A stretch of DNA of 64,000 bases from SH-MAG3 sp036374995 (GTDB lineage Bacteria > Gemmatimonadota > Gemmatimonadetes > Longimicrobiales > RSA9). The notes under the pieces are model-generated. The model saw only the letters and a list, made by a program, of their open reading frames with translations. It did no database searches and was not told the DNA's origin. The DNA lies in NCBI GenBank assembly GCA_036374995.1, contig DASUSS010000130.1, positions 1 through 64,000 of the forward strand. Direction: 5' to 3'. Of the stretch, positions 54,653-64,000 are shown piece by piece (positions within the stretch are counted from its first letter, which is position 1; every line of letters begins with the position of its first letter). The translations under genes and the position numbers were made by a program.

Positions 54653-56133
54653 ATGCCCGGGAATGATGCGCGCACGGACGCCGCCGCCGCGGTCGTCGGT
54701 CCCGGGCTCGAGCGGATCGACGAATACCGCTGGCGCATTCCGCGTCACGGCGCCATGCGCGTCGAAGGCCTCATCTACGCCGATGCCGCGCTGCTGGAGG
54801 ACATCGGGAGTGAGGCCATTCAGCAGGTCGTGAACGTGGCGTGCCTGCCGGGCATCGTCGAGCGGTCCATTGCGATGCCCGACATCCACTGGGGCTACGG
54901 CTTCGCCATCGGCGGTGTCGCCGCGTTCGACCCCGACAGCGGCGGCATCATCAGCCCCGGCGGCGTCGGCTACGATATCAACTGCGGCGTCCGCCTGCTG
55001 CGTTCCGATCTCCCGGCTGCCGACCTGCGGCCGCAGATCCCCGCGTTGATCAACCAGGTCATGCGTGATGTTCCCGCCGGCATGGGCGCACATCACCGCA
55101 GGTCCGGGCTGTCGGAGGATGAAGTGCGCCAGGTCATGGTGCAGGGTGCAGACTGGGTGGTGCAACACGGCTGGGGTGACCCCGGCGACCCGGAGCGGAC
55201 CGAAGCCGGCGGCGCGCTGGCCGATGCCGATCCGGGCCAGGTCAGCGACCGGGCGGTGCAGCGCGGACGCGGTCAGCTCGGCACGCTGGGATCCGGCAAT
55301 CACTTCATCGAGATCGGGTTCGTCGACCGGATCTTCGATGCCGACGCCGCCGCCGCGTTCGGCCTGGTTGCCGGAATGACGACCGTGCTGATCCATTCCG
55401 GGTCGCGCGGCCTCGGCTACCAGGTCTGCGACGACTATCTCCAGACGATGCTCGACGTCGCCGCGCGCAGCGGCATCGACCTGCCGGACCGCCAGCTGGC
55501 CTGTGCCCCGCTCGAGACGCCCGAGGCGAAGCGATACCTGGGCGCCATGAACGCGGCCGCGAACTTCGCGTTCGCGAACCGGCAGCTCATGGCGCACCGC
55601 GTTCGTGAAGCATTCGCACGCGTGCTGAAGCGGCCGTGGACGGAACTCGGCATGGCGCAGGTCTACGATGTCGCGCACAACATGGCGAAGTGGGAGATGC
55701 ACGAGGTTGCAGGGCGGGCGAAGCGCCTGTGTGTCCACCGCAAGGGCGCCACACGAGCGTTTCCCGCCGGGCACCCGGACGTTCCTGCCGCGTACCGCGG
55801 CACGGGACAGCCTGTGCTGATTCCCGGCGATCTCGCGCGCTGCTCGTTCGTGCTCGCCGGCACGGAGCGCGCATTTCGCGAGAGCTTCGGCTCCTGTTGC
55901 CACGGCGCGGGCCGGCGGCTCAGCCGCCACGCGGCGAAGAAGCTCACGAGCGGCCGGGACCTGCGCGGCGAGTTCCGCGAGCAGGGCGTCGAGGTACGCG
56001 CGTCATCGTACGCGACGATCGCGGAAGAGGTGCCCGAGGCGTACAAGGATGTCAGCGAAGTCGTCGAGGTCGTTCACGGCGCGGGCATCGGAAGGAAAGT
56101 GGCGCGGCTCAAGCCACTCGCGGTGCTCAAGGG

Positions 56134-56137
<4 letters not shown>
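54653..56137 (+). CDS. rtcB: RNA-splicing ligase RtcB
   Basis: Joins RNA 2',3'-cyclic phosphate (or 3'-phosphate) and 5'-hydroxyl ends using GTP and Mn2+; repairs cleaved tRNA and rRNA. 494 residues. Motifs: MPDIHWGYGFAIGGVAAF, GGVGYDINCGVR (metal Cys), LGSGNHFIEI, LIHSGSRGLG and CCHGAGRRLSR with the guanylylated His near 416. Start ATG with CGGGAA upstream. Stop overlaps the AcsA start (ATGA). The link to archease is functional; the link to the acetyl-CoA genes is not obvious. Confidence 0.95.
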
Positions 56138-57869
<1,732 letters not shown>

Positions 57870-57873
<4 letters not shown>

Positions 57874-58871
57874 GCACGCCCGCCGCCGCCGCTGCTCCTC
57901 CCGCGCTGACGGCCGATGAGGGCCGCCTCCTCTACCGCGGCATGCTGCGCATCCGCCGCTTCGAGGAGAAGTCCGCAGAGCTGTACACCCAGGAGAAGAT
58001 CCGCGGGTTCCTGCACCTCTACATCGGCGAGGAGGCGGTCGCGGTAGGGGTCATGGACACGCTCCGGCCGGATGACGCCGTCGTCGCCACGTACCGCGAG
58101 CACGGTCACGCACTCGCGCGCGACGTTCCGGCCGGCCCCGTGATGGCCGAGATGTTCGGGAAAGTCGAAGGCTGCAGCCGCGGCCGCGGCGGCTCGATGC
58201 ACATCTTCGATGCGCAGCGCCGATTCTACGGCGGCAACGCCATCGTGGGGGGCGGCCTGCCCCTTGCCGTCGGTCTCGCGCTCGCCGAGCAGATGCAGGG
58301 TTCATCGCGGATCGCCGTGTGCTTCTTCGGCGAGGGCGCGATGGCGGAGGGCGAGTTCCACGAGTCCATGAACCTGGCTGCACTCTGGAACCTGCCCGTG
58401 CTGTTCTGCTGCGAGAACAACCTGTACGCGATGGGCACGGCGCTCGGCCGCTCGCAGTCCGAGACCGATCTGGCGTTGCGCGCCGCGAGCTACCAGGTCC
58501 CCGCGTGGGCCGTCGATGGCATGGATGTCGTCGCCGTGCGGGAAGCTGCGCAGCGGGCGGTGGACGCGGTGCGCGGCGGCGGCGGTCCGTACTTCCTCGA
58601 ACTGCTCACCTACCGGTTCCGCGCCCACTCGATGTTCGATGCAGAGCTCTACCGCGAGAAATCGGAGGTCGAGGAGTGGAAGCGGCGCGATCCGATCCCC
58701 GCGTTCGCGTCCCGTCTCGAGGCGGCGGGTCTGCTGAGCGCCGCCGACCGCGAGACCGTGGGAGCCGAGGTCGAGGCGGAGATCGAGGCGGCGGTCGCGT
58801 TCGCGGAAGCGGGCACGATCGAGCCGGTCGAAGAGCTGACGCGCTTCGTCTACAGTGAAGCCGCGCCATGA
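57870..58871 (+). CDS. Pyruvate (or acetoin) dehydrogenase E1 alpha subunit
   Basis: 333 residues, thiamine-diphosphate enzyme. RGMLRIRRFEEKSAELYTQE at the start, GGSMHIFDAQRRFYGGNAIV, and the TPP/Mg motif GEGAMAEGEFHESMNLA (GEG for the usual GDG), ending with CCENN. FRAHSMFDAELYR carries the conserved phosphorylation-loop His/Ser. Start overlaps acsA stop by 4 bases; end overlaps E1 beta (ATGA). Acetoin dehydrogenase AcoA has the same layout and size, so the 2-oxo substrate is not fixed by sequence alone. Confidence 0.92.
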
Positions 58872-59842
58872 GCATTACCTACCGCGAAGCCGTGCGCGAG
58901 GCCATACGCGAAGCGCTCCACGCCGACCCGCGCGTGTTCCTGATGGGCGAGGATGTCGGGCGGTACGGCGGCTGCTACGCCGTGACGAAGGGTCTGCTCG
59001 AGGAGTTCGGCCCCGAACGCATCCGCGATACGCCACTGTCCGAAGGCGCGTTCGTCGGTGCCGGCATTGGTGCCGCGCTCGGCGGCATGCGCCCGATCGT
59101 CGAGATCATGACCGTCAACTTCAGCATGCTCGCGCTCGATCAGGTGGTGAACACGGCGGCCACGCTGCTGCACATGTCGGGCGGACAGTTCAACGTGCCG
59201 ATCGTGATCCGCATGGTGACGGGCGGCGGGCGTCAGCTCGCGGCGCAGCACTCCCACAGTCTCGAGAACTGGTATGCGCACGTCCCCGGCCTGAAGGTGG
59301 TCGCGCCGGCCACGCTCGCGGATGCACGCGGCATGCTCGCGAGCGCACTCGCCGATCCCGATCCCGTCGTCATCTTCGAGCACGTGCTGCTCTACGGCGA
59401 GACCGGCGAGCTGGCTGCACCGATGACGGCCGCGCCGATCCATGGCGCGGCGGTGCGGCGTACGGGGCGTGACATCACGATCGTCGCACATGGCGGAATG
59501 CTGACGCGCGCGCTCGCAGCCGCGGAACGGCTGAGTGCGGATGGCATCGATGTCGAGGTGGTCGACCTCCGTGTCCTGCGTCCGCTCGATACCGCAACGA
59601 TCCTGGAGTCGGTGGCGCGGACGCGCCGCGCACTCGTCGTCGATGAGGGCTGGCGTAGCGGCAGTCTCGCTGCGGAGGTGAGCGCACGCATCATGGAGGG
59701 CGTGTTCCGGGAGCTCGATGCGCCCGTCGGCCGGCTGTGCTCTGCCGAGGTGCCGATGCCGTACGCGCGACAGCTCGAGCAGGCGGCGATCCCGCAGGTC
59801 GCTGACATCATCACGGCCGCGCGCGCCGTCGTGGAGGGCTGA
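58868..59842 (+). CDS. Pyruvate (or acetoin) dehydrogenase E1 beta subunit
   Basis: 324 residues. MSITYREAVREAIREALHAD, FLMGEDVGRYGGCYAVTKGL, FVGAGIGAALGGMRPIVEIM, GGGRQLAAQHSHSLENWYAH and VVDLRVLRPLDTATILESV are the E1-beta landmarks in order. Forms an alpha2beta2 heterotetramer with the preceding gene product, with which it overlaps by 4 bases. Confidence 0.95.
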   Translation: MSITYREAVREAIREALHADPRVFLMGEDVGRYGGCYAVTKGLLEEFGPERIRDTPLSEGAFVGAGIGAALGGMRPIVEIMTVNFSMLALDQVVNTAATLLHMSGGQFNVPIVIRMVTGGGRQLAAQHSHSLENWYAHVPGLKVVAPATLADARGMLASALADPDPVVIFEHVLLYGETGELAAPMTAAPIHGAAVRRTGRDITIVAHGGMLTRALAAAERLSADGIDVEVVDLRVLRPLDTATILESVARTRRALVVDEGWRSGSLAAEVSARIMEGVFRELDAPVGRLCSAEVPMPYARQLEQAAIPQVADIITAARAVVEG

Positions 59843-59875
59843 CGTGAGGTCGTACTTCCCGTGTGTGAGGCCCGC

Positions 59876-61258
59876 ATGAGCGAGTACCGCATGCCGTCGC
59901 TCGGCGCGGACATGAAGGATGGCCTGCTCGTCGAGTGGTATGTGCAGCCGGGGTCCGCCCTCCACCGCGGCCAGGTCATTGCCCTCGTCGACACGCACAA
60001 GGGCGCGATCGAGATCGAGGTGTTCGAGGATGGTGTCCTGGAGGAAATCCTCGTGCCCCCGGGGGAACGCGTTCCGGTCGGCGCGGTGATGGCGCGGATC
60101 GCGTCCGGAACGGACGCCGCGGTCGCGGCGAGCGCACCGGCGGCCGCGGCGGCCGAGCGAGCCACATCAGCTGCACCGACGGCCGAGCCTGCGGCGCCGC
60201 CCGTGGCTGCCGGGCCGCCGGCGCCCGCTGCGCCGGCGCCGGCACCGGCCGGCGGTCCATCATTTCGCGAGCCCCCGATCCTGCGCGGAAGCGGCCCGGG
60301 GGGCGCGGTCACCATCGACGACGTGCGGGCTGCGCGGGCCACGCGGCCGGACGGCGCGGCGCCGGTCGAGCCGGTCCGGGAATCCCGTCCGCGCGCGTCG
60401 CCGGTGGCGCGACGCATCGCAGAGACGCTCGGCATCGATCTCGGCACCGTGCGCGGAACGGGAGCGCGCGGCACGATCGTGCGCGCGGATGTAGAACGCG
60501 CCGCCGGCGAGCGGCGCGCCGTTCCGCCGCAGACGCCACCCGCCTCCGCCGCTGCTCCGCCACCGGAACCGGCCGGTGCTGCGGCGCCAGCGTTTACGAG
60601 CTCGATGCGGGAGGCGATCGCTGCGGCGGTGTCACGATCGGCGCGCGAGATCCCGCACTACTTCCTCGCGACCGACGTGAGCATGGCGCGCGCGCTGGCG
60701 TGGCTCGCGCGGATCAACGAGGGACGTCCGTCGAGCGAGCTGCTGCTGCCGGCCGCGTTGCAGATCCGGGCAGTGGCCCTCGCGCTCCGCGAGTTCCCGG
60801 ACTTCAACGGCTTCTGGATCGATGGCGCGCTGCGTCCCGCTGCGGGCGTGCACGTAGGCATCGCCGTGTCGCTGCGGGGCGGTGGACTCGTCGTTCCTGC
60901 CATCCACGACGCGGACCGCATGCAGCCCGACGAGCTCATGCATGCACTGTCGGATGTCGTATCGCGTGCGCGCACCGGCCGGCTGCGCGGCTCCGAGGTC
61001 GCGGACGGCACGATCACCGTCACGAGCGTCGGCGAGCGCGGTGTGGAGACGGTGTTCGGGATCATCTATCCGCCACAGGTCGCGCTCATCGGATTCGGTC
61101 GCATCACGGAGCGGCCATGGGCGGAAGGCGGCATGGTCGGCGCGCGGCCCGTCGTCACGATCACGCTCGCCGCCGATCATCGTGCGAGCGATGGCCACCG
61201 CGGCGGGCTCTTCCTGTCCGCGATTGCACGTCGGCTCAGTGAACCGGAGGCGCCATGA
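59876..61258 (+). CDS. Dihydrolipoamide acyltransferase (E2) of the 2-oxo acid dehydrogenase complex
   Basis: 460 residues. Lipoyl domain 1-75 with the lipoylated Lys42 in LVDTHKGAIEIE; the usual context is ETDKA, so this site is atypical. An Ala/Pro linker (about 80-135) follows. E1/E3-binding domain with SPVARRIAETLGIDLGTVRG (about 173-207). Catalytic domain from about 240, ending in DHRASDGHRGGLFLS with the active His near 435. ATG 59876 has GAGG. No E3 (lipoamide dehydrogenase) gene is in the window. Confidence 0.93.
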   Translation: MSEYRMPSLGADMKDGLLVEWYVQPGSALHRGQVIALVDTHKGAIEIEVFEDGVLEEILVPPGERVPVGAVMARIASGTDAAVAASAPAAAAAERATSAAPTAEPAAPPVAAGPPAPAAPAPAPAGGPSFREPPILRGSGPGGAVTIDDVRAARATRPDGAAPVEPVRESRPRASPVARRIAETLGIDLGTVRGTGARGTIVRADVERAAGERRAVPPQTPPASAAAPPPEPAGAAAPAFTSSMREAIAAAVSRSAREIPHYFLATDVSMARALAWLARINEGRPSSELLLPAALQIRAVALALREFPDFNGFWIDGALRPAAGVHVGIAVSLRGGGLVVPAIHDADRMQPDELMHALSDVVSRARTGRLRGSEVADGTITVTSVGERGVETVFGIIYPPQVALIGFGRITERPWAEGGMVGARPVVTITLAADHRASDGHRGGLFLSAIARRLSEPEAP

Positions 61259-61536
61259 ACGAATCGGAGATCCGCGCCGTCGTGCTGCACGAGCTTCGCG
61301 CGATCGCACCGGAGGTCCCCGCCGAACAGATCCGTCCGGCCGACGATCTGCGCGAGCAGCTCGACCTCGACTCGATGGATGTGGTCAACCTGATGGCCGC
61401 GCTCGAGGACAGGCTCGGCGTGCACATCGCGGAGACCGATCACAAGCGCATGGCCTCGCTCGACGCTGCCGTCGCCTACCTGGCCGCAGCACTGCAGCAC
61501 GGCGCTCCCGGGGCCACGGAACCGAACCGGCAGTAA
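61255..61536 (+). CDS. Acyl carrier protein in the dehydrogenase operon
   Basis: 93 residues. LREQLDLDSMDVVNLMAALE contains the DSM motif whose Ser takes the phosphopantetheine arm. Overlaps the E2 stop (ATGA). Its placement suggests a dedicated carrier, for example for octanoyl transfer to the E2 lipoyl domain or for accepting acyl groups made by the complex. It is diverged from housekeeping AcpP (acidic helix II is less strict) and has a C-terminal extension. Confidence 0.9.
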   Translation: MNESEIRAVVLHELRAIAPEVPAEQIRPADDLREQLDLDSMDVVNLMAALEDRLGVHIAETDHKRMASLDAAVAYLAAALQHGAPGATEPNRQ

Positions 61537-61552
61537 CGACCGGCCGCACTCG

Positions 61553-62650
61553 ATGAGCGAGATCACACTCTTCCTGTGCGGAGACCTGATGGCGGGTCGC
61601 GGTGTGGACCAGGTGCTCCCGCACTCGTGCGCTCCGGAGCTGCACGAGCGGTTCGTCGCCTCCGCGCTCGATTACGTACACCTCGCCGAGCAGACGAACG
61701 GACCCATCGCACGTCCCGTCGAACACGGCTACGTCTGGGGCGACGCGCTTGCACTTCTCGGGCGGCGCAATCCCGATGCCAGGATCGTCAACCTCGAGAC
61801 GAGCATCACCACCTGCGATGATGCGTTCCCGAAGGGCATCAACTACCGCATGCACCCGGGCAACATCGGCGTGCTCACGACCGCTGGCATCGACTGCTGC
61901 GTGCTCGCCAACAACCACGTCCTGGACTGGGGCGAGGGTGGTCTGCTCGAGACGCTGGACACGCTGACGCATGCCGGAATCCGCGTCGCGGGCGCCGGCC
62001 GGAACCTGGCTGCGGCGCGGATGCCGGCCGTGCTGAACGCGCGGCCCGGCGTGAGAGTCCTCGTGTTCGCGGCCGGCACGAGCGACAGCGGCATCCCGGT
62101 CAGCTGGGCCGCTCGTGGCGACCGCAGCGGGGTCCACCTGCTCCGCGACCTGTCCGACGCCACAGTTGCAGACATCGGCCACGCGGTGGAAGCGGCGAAG
62201 CGGCCCGGCGACATCGCGATCGCCTCCATCCACTGGGGCGGCAACTGGGGATACGAGATTCCCGACAGCCATCGACATTTCGCGCACGCCCTGATCGATC
62301 GCGCGCGCATCGACCTCGTGCACGGCCACTCGTCGCATCACCCGAAGGCGATCGAGACCCACCGAGGCAGGCCGATCCTGTACGGCTGCGGCGACTTCCT
62401 GGACGACTACGAGGGGATTCGCGGCTACGAGGAGTACCGCGACGATCTGGTGCTGATGTACTTCCCCACGCTCGATCCCGACTCCGGACGGCTCATCCGC
62501 CTCGAGATGGAGCCGCTGCGGATCCGCAACTTCAGACTGAGCACACCGTCATCCGCGGACCGCGCGTGGCTCTGCGCGACACTCGGTCGGGAATGCCGCC
62601 GCTTCGGCCACGACGTCCGGGCGGTCGACGGATCGCTGATTCTGGAGTGA
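61553..62650 (+). CDS. CapA family protein (poly-gamma-glutamate synthesis-like, metallophosphoesterase fold)
   Basis: 365 residues, no signal peptide. Metal-binding motifs: FLCGDLMAGRGVDQVLP, VNLETSITTCDDAFPKGINY, LANNHVLDWGEGGLLETLD, SIHWGGNWGYEI and HGHSSHHPKAIETHRGRPIL, the PGA_cap/CapA pattern. 16 bp after the ACP gene. M. tuberculosis Rv0574c (DosR regulon) is a CapA family protein. The substrate is unclear; in the absence of capB/capC, true poly-glutamate synthesis is unlikely here. Confidence 0.92.
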   Translation: MSEITLFLCGDLMAGRGVDQVLPHSCAPELHERFVASALDYVHLAEQTNGPIARPVEHGYVWGDALALLGRRNPDARIVNLETSITTCDDAFPKGINYRMHPGNIGVLTTAGIDCCVLANNHVLDWGEGGLLETLDTLTHAGIRVAGAGRNLAAARMPAVLNARPGVRVLVFAAGTSDSGIPVSWAARGDRSGVHLLRDLSDATVADIGHAVEAAKRPGDIAIASIHWGGNWGYEIPDSHRHFAHALIDRARIDLVHGHSSHHPKAIETHRGRPILYGCGDFLDDYEGIRGYEEYRDDLVLMYFPTLDPDSGRLIRLEMEPLRIRNFRLSTPSSADRAWLCATLGRECRRFGHDVRAVDGSLILE

Positions 62651-62781
62651 GGCGCCCGCGGCTGGTGGGTGCGATCCGCATCGAGACACTGGCCACCGGC
62701 GGGCGTGGACGCGAGACTTGGGCGGTACGGGCTCATCGGAGTCCGCCATGTTCCGGACCTGACCTCAACCCGGGAGCCACC

Positions 62782-63336
62782 ATGCGTGACACGCGCGTGC
62801 TCACTGCGGCGGCGATGCTCGTGCTGTCGATCTCCTGCGCCCCCACGTCACCGCCTGGCCTGTCCGGGACCGTTCCGCCGAGGGGCGTGGCGGGCGACGT
62901 CGTGCGCGTCGACGAAGCCGCGCCGTCGATCCTGGCGTTTCCGTCGGCGCGCGCCGATGAGCTGTGGCTGGCGCTGCCGGTCGCGTTCGAGCGTCTGGGA
63001 ATACCGGCGAACGTGATGGATCGCGGCGCACGCATCTACGGGAATCCGAAGGTGACATCGTCGACGATCGCCGGCCGGCCCGCGCGCTCGCTGTTCCGCT
63101 GCTCGGAGGGCGGCGCGGGCGTCGCGTCCATGGCGCAGTACCGCATCGAGTTCGGCATTGCCGTGCAGCCGCGGCCGGTCGCCGATCGGGGTGCCGAGCT
63201 GATCGTTCAGACGCAGGCGCTCGGGCGGATCGTGGAAGCGAGCCGCTCCGGCACGATTCACTGCGTGTCGAACGGCGAACTCGAGAGCAGGATGAAAGAG
63301 GAGATCGAGGCCGAGCTGGAGCGCATCCGCACCTGA
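62782..63336 (+). CDS. Putative lipoprotein of unknown function
   Basis: 184 residues. ATG with GGGAG six bases upstream. Signal MRDTRVLTAAAMLVLSISC with a likely lipobox (LSISC, Cys19). The rest (LWLALPVAFERLGIPANVMD and FGIAVQPRPVADRGAELIVQ) suggests a small alpha/beta fold but is not recognised. Its last 79 bp are antisense to the 3' end of the thioredoxin-like gene. Confidence 0.75.
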   Translation: MRDTRVLTAAAMLVLSISCAPTSPPGLSGTVPPRGVAGDVVRVDEAAPSILAFPSARADELWLALPVAFERLGIPANVMDRGARIYGNPKVTSSTIAGRPARSLFRCSEGGAGVASMAQYRIEFGIAVQPRPVADRGAELIVQTQALGRIVEASRSGTIHCVSNGELESRMKEEIEAELERIRT

Positions 63337-63968
63337 TGCGCCCGGGCGGTGCGCTCGTCACTCCCGGTCGCCCCCGGACAGACGGTGCCTCCCCGGTGCG
63401 CCGCCTCGAGGATCTGCACGAGCTCCGTCAGCGTCTCGCGCCCGGCATCCTCCTGGTACCAGGTCATCTTGCGCTCGATCTCCCGTGATTGCGCACCGCG
63501 CGCGACGACATCCAGCCAGAAGCTCTGTAGACCGGCGGGCTGCTCGACCCAGCAGCCGCGGATCCGGTACTGTTCATCCAGCAGCAGTATCGTGGGCGTG
63601 GCGGCGCGGCCATCCGGCGTGCGGTGTGCCTCCATCCACGGCCGGCCGGCCGTGGAGTTCACGATCCGCAGCTCCAGCGTCGGCACTCCCGCGACCAGTC
63701 GGGCGATGTAGGGCAGCGAGTTGGCCGAATCGGAGCACCCCGGCTCGGTGATCGCGAGGATCCGCCACCGCCCGGCCGCCCGCGCGCGCTCCGCGAGCTC
63801 GTCGGGCACCACGGCGCCCGTCCAGGTCCGCTGCCACAGCTCGCGACGGCGATCCACCGCCGTGTAGAACGCCTCCCACGTGATGCCGGAACGGTAGAGG
63901 TCGGCCAGAGAATCGGCGGCCTGCTGCACAATCCCGACCGCGGCCGGATCCCCCGTCATCGTCGGCAT
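63258..63968 (-). CDS. Thioredoxin-fold protein lacking the second active-site Cys
   Basis: 236 residues. A thioredoxin-fold segment ILAITEPGCSDSANSLPYIA has CSDS where CxxC is expected, then ELRIVNSTAGRPWM, and TPTILLLDEQYRIRG with the cis-Pro. No signal peptide is visible. ATG 63968 follows GGAGAGAGA. Similar proteins are labelled thioredoxin family and may be single-Cys reductases or chaperones. The C-terminal 25 residues (from about VRMRSSSAS) are encoded over the antisense lipoprotein gene end and look non-native. Confidence 0.8.
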   Translation of the reverse strand: MPTMTGDPAAVGIVQQAADSLADLYRSGITWEAFYTAVDRRRELWQRTWTGAVVPDELAERARAAGRWRILAITEPGCSDSANSLPYIARLVAGVPTLELRIVNSTAGRPWMEAHRTPDGRAATPTILLLDEQYRIRGCWVEQPAGLQSFWLDVVARGAQSREIERKMTWYQEDAGRETLTELVQILEAAHRGGTVCPGATGSDERTARAHQVRMRSSSASISSFILLSSSPFDTQ

Positions 63969-64000
63969 TCTCTCTCCGACCGGACGCACCGGCTCGGTAC

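Noticed and set aside
54026..55930. 634-codon minus-strand frame
   Set aside because: Shadow of archease and RtcB regions; low complexity.
61553..62650. Capsule or poly-glutamate synthesis locus
   Set aside because: Only a CapA-fold protein is present; no capB, capC or export genes.

Overview
This is a GC-rich (about two-thirds G+C), gene-dense stretch of a diderm bacterial chromosome. An outer-membrane factor, beta-barrel proteins, lipoproteins and an RND pump show the outer membrane. S9 peptidases, PorT-like barrels, an RND operon with a PG0541-type partner and PQQ sugar dehydrogenase suggest Gemmatimonadota or a similar phylum; this is an impression, not a proof. I see no rRNA, tRNA, CRISPR array, insertion sequence or phage gene. 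Almost everything is protein coding. Long open frames antisense to real genes are frequent and are artefacts of codon GC bias.

Layout. 1-5.3 kb (minus strand): a copper-type operon, read from 5.27 kb downward, with a small secreted Cys/His/Met protein, an outer-membrane barrel, a His-rich CopB-type ATPase and a PQQ dehydrogenase cut by the window edge. Its promoter has a G/C tract in the -35/-10 spacer, like a CsoR operator. 5.3-8.6 kb: a tight operon of CDP-alcohol phosphatidyltransferase, GGDEF protein, site-2 protease with CBS domains and universal stress protein (Usp). 8.7-12.2 kb: a Usp, then persulfide dioxygenase-rhodanese, an ArsR repressor and an OsmC protein. 12.3-15.9 kb: a Gfo/Idh oxidoreductase, a HAD phosphatase and a glucosylglycerol-phosphate synthase-like enzyme, probably compatible-solute synthesis. 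16-17.9 kb: NAD salvage. 18-25.1 kb: a seven-gene RND efflux operon ending in ArsR and cytochrome c. 25.3-28 kb: S9 peptidase and a membrane protein. 28.4-31.6 kb: histidine kinase and PEP synthase. 31.6-36.8 kb: a MacB-like ABC exporter with adaptor and barrel protein. 37-54 kb: a stress island with Usp, CBS and BON proteins, glucan phosphorylase, a PAS-PAS-GAF kinase, PRPP synthetase, PolX, a phosphoribosyltransferase and a baeRF protein. 54-62.7 kb: archease facing an RtcB-AcsA-PDH E1alpha-E1beta-E2-ACP-CapA gene run. 62.8-64 kb: a lipoprotein and a thioredoxin-like protein.

Two things tie the window together. First, the gene content matches, family by family, much of the Mycobacterium tuberculosis DosR dormancy regulon (Usps, Rip3-like protease, Hrp1-like CBS, PncB2, Rv0571c-like phosphoribosyltransferase, Rv0574c-like CapA, Rv2004c-like kinase, Rv2629-like baeRF, RtcB, GAF kinases), although the DNA is not actinobacterial in character. 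Second, eight intergenic sites between 28 and 54 kb share a 16-bp motif, consensus GTMGGGRRATCSCYGA. They lie upstream of exactly these stress genes. Together they suggest an undescribed dormancy-like or energy-limitation regulon controlled by an unlinked response regulator of the NarL/DosR type. No response regulator is encoded in the window.
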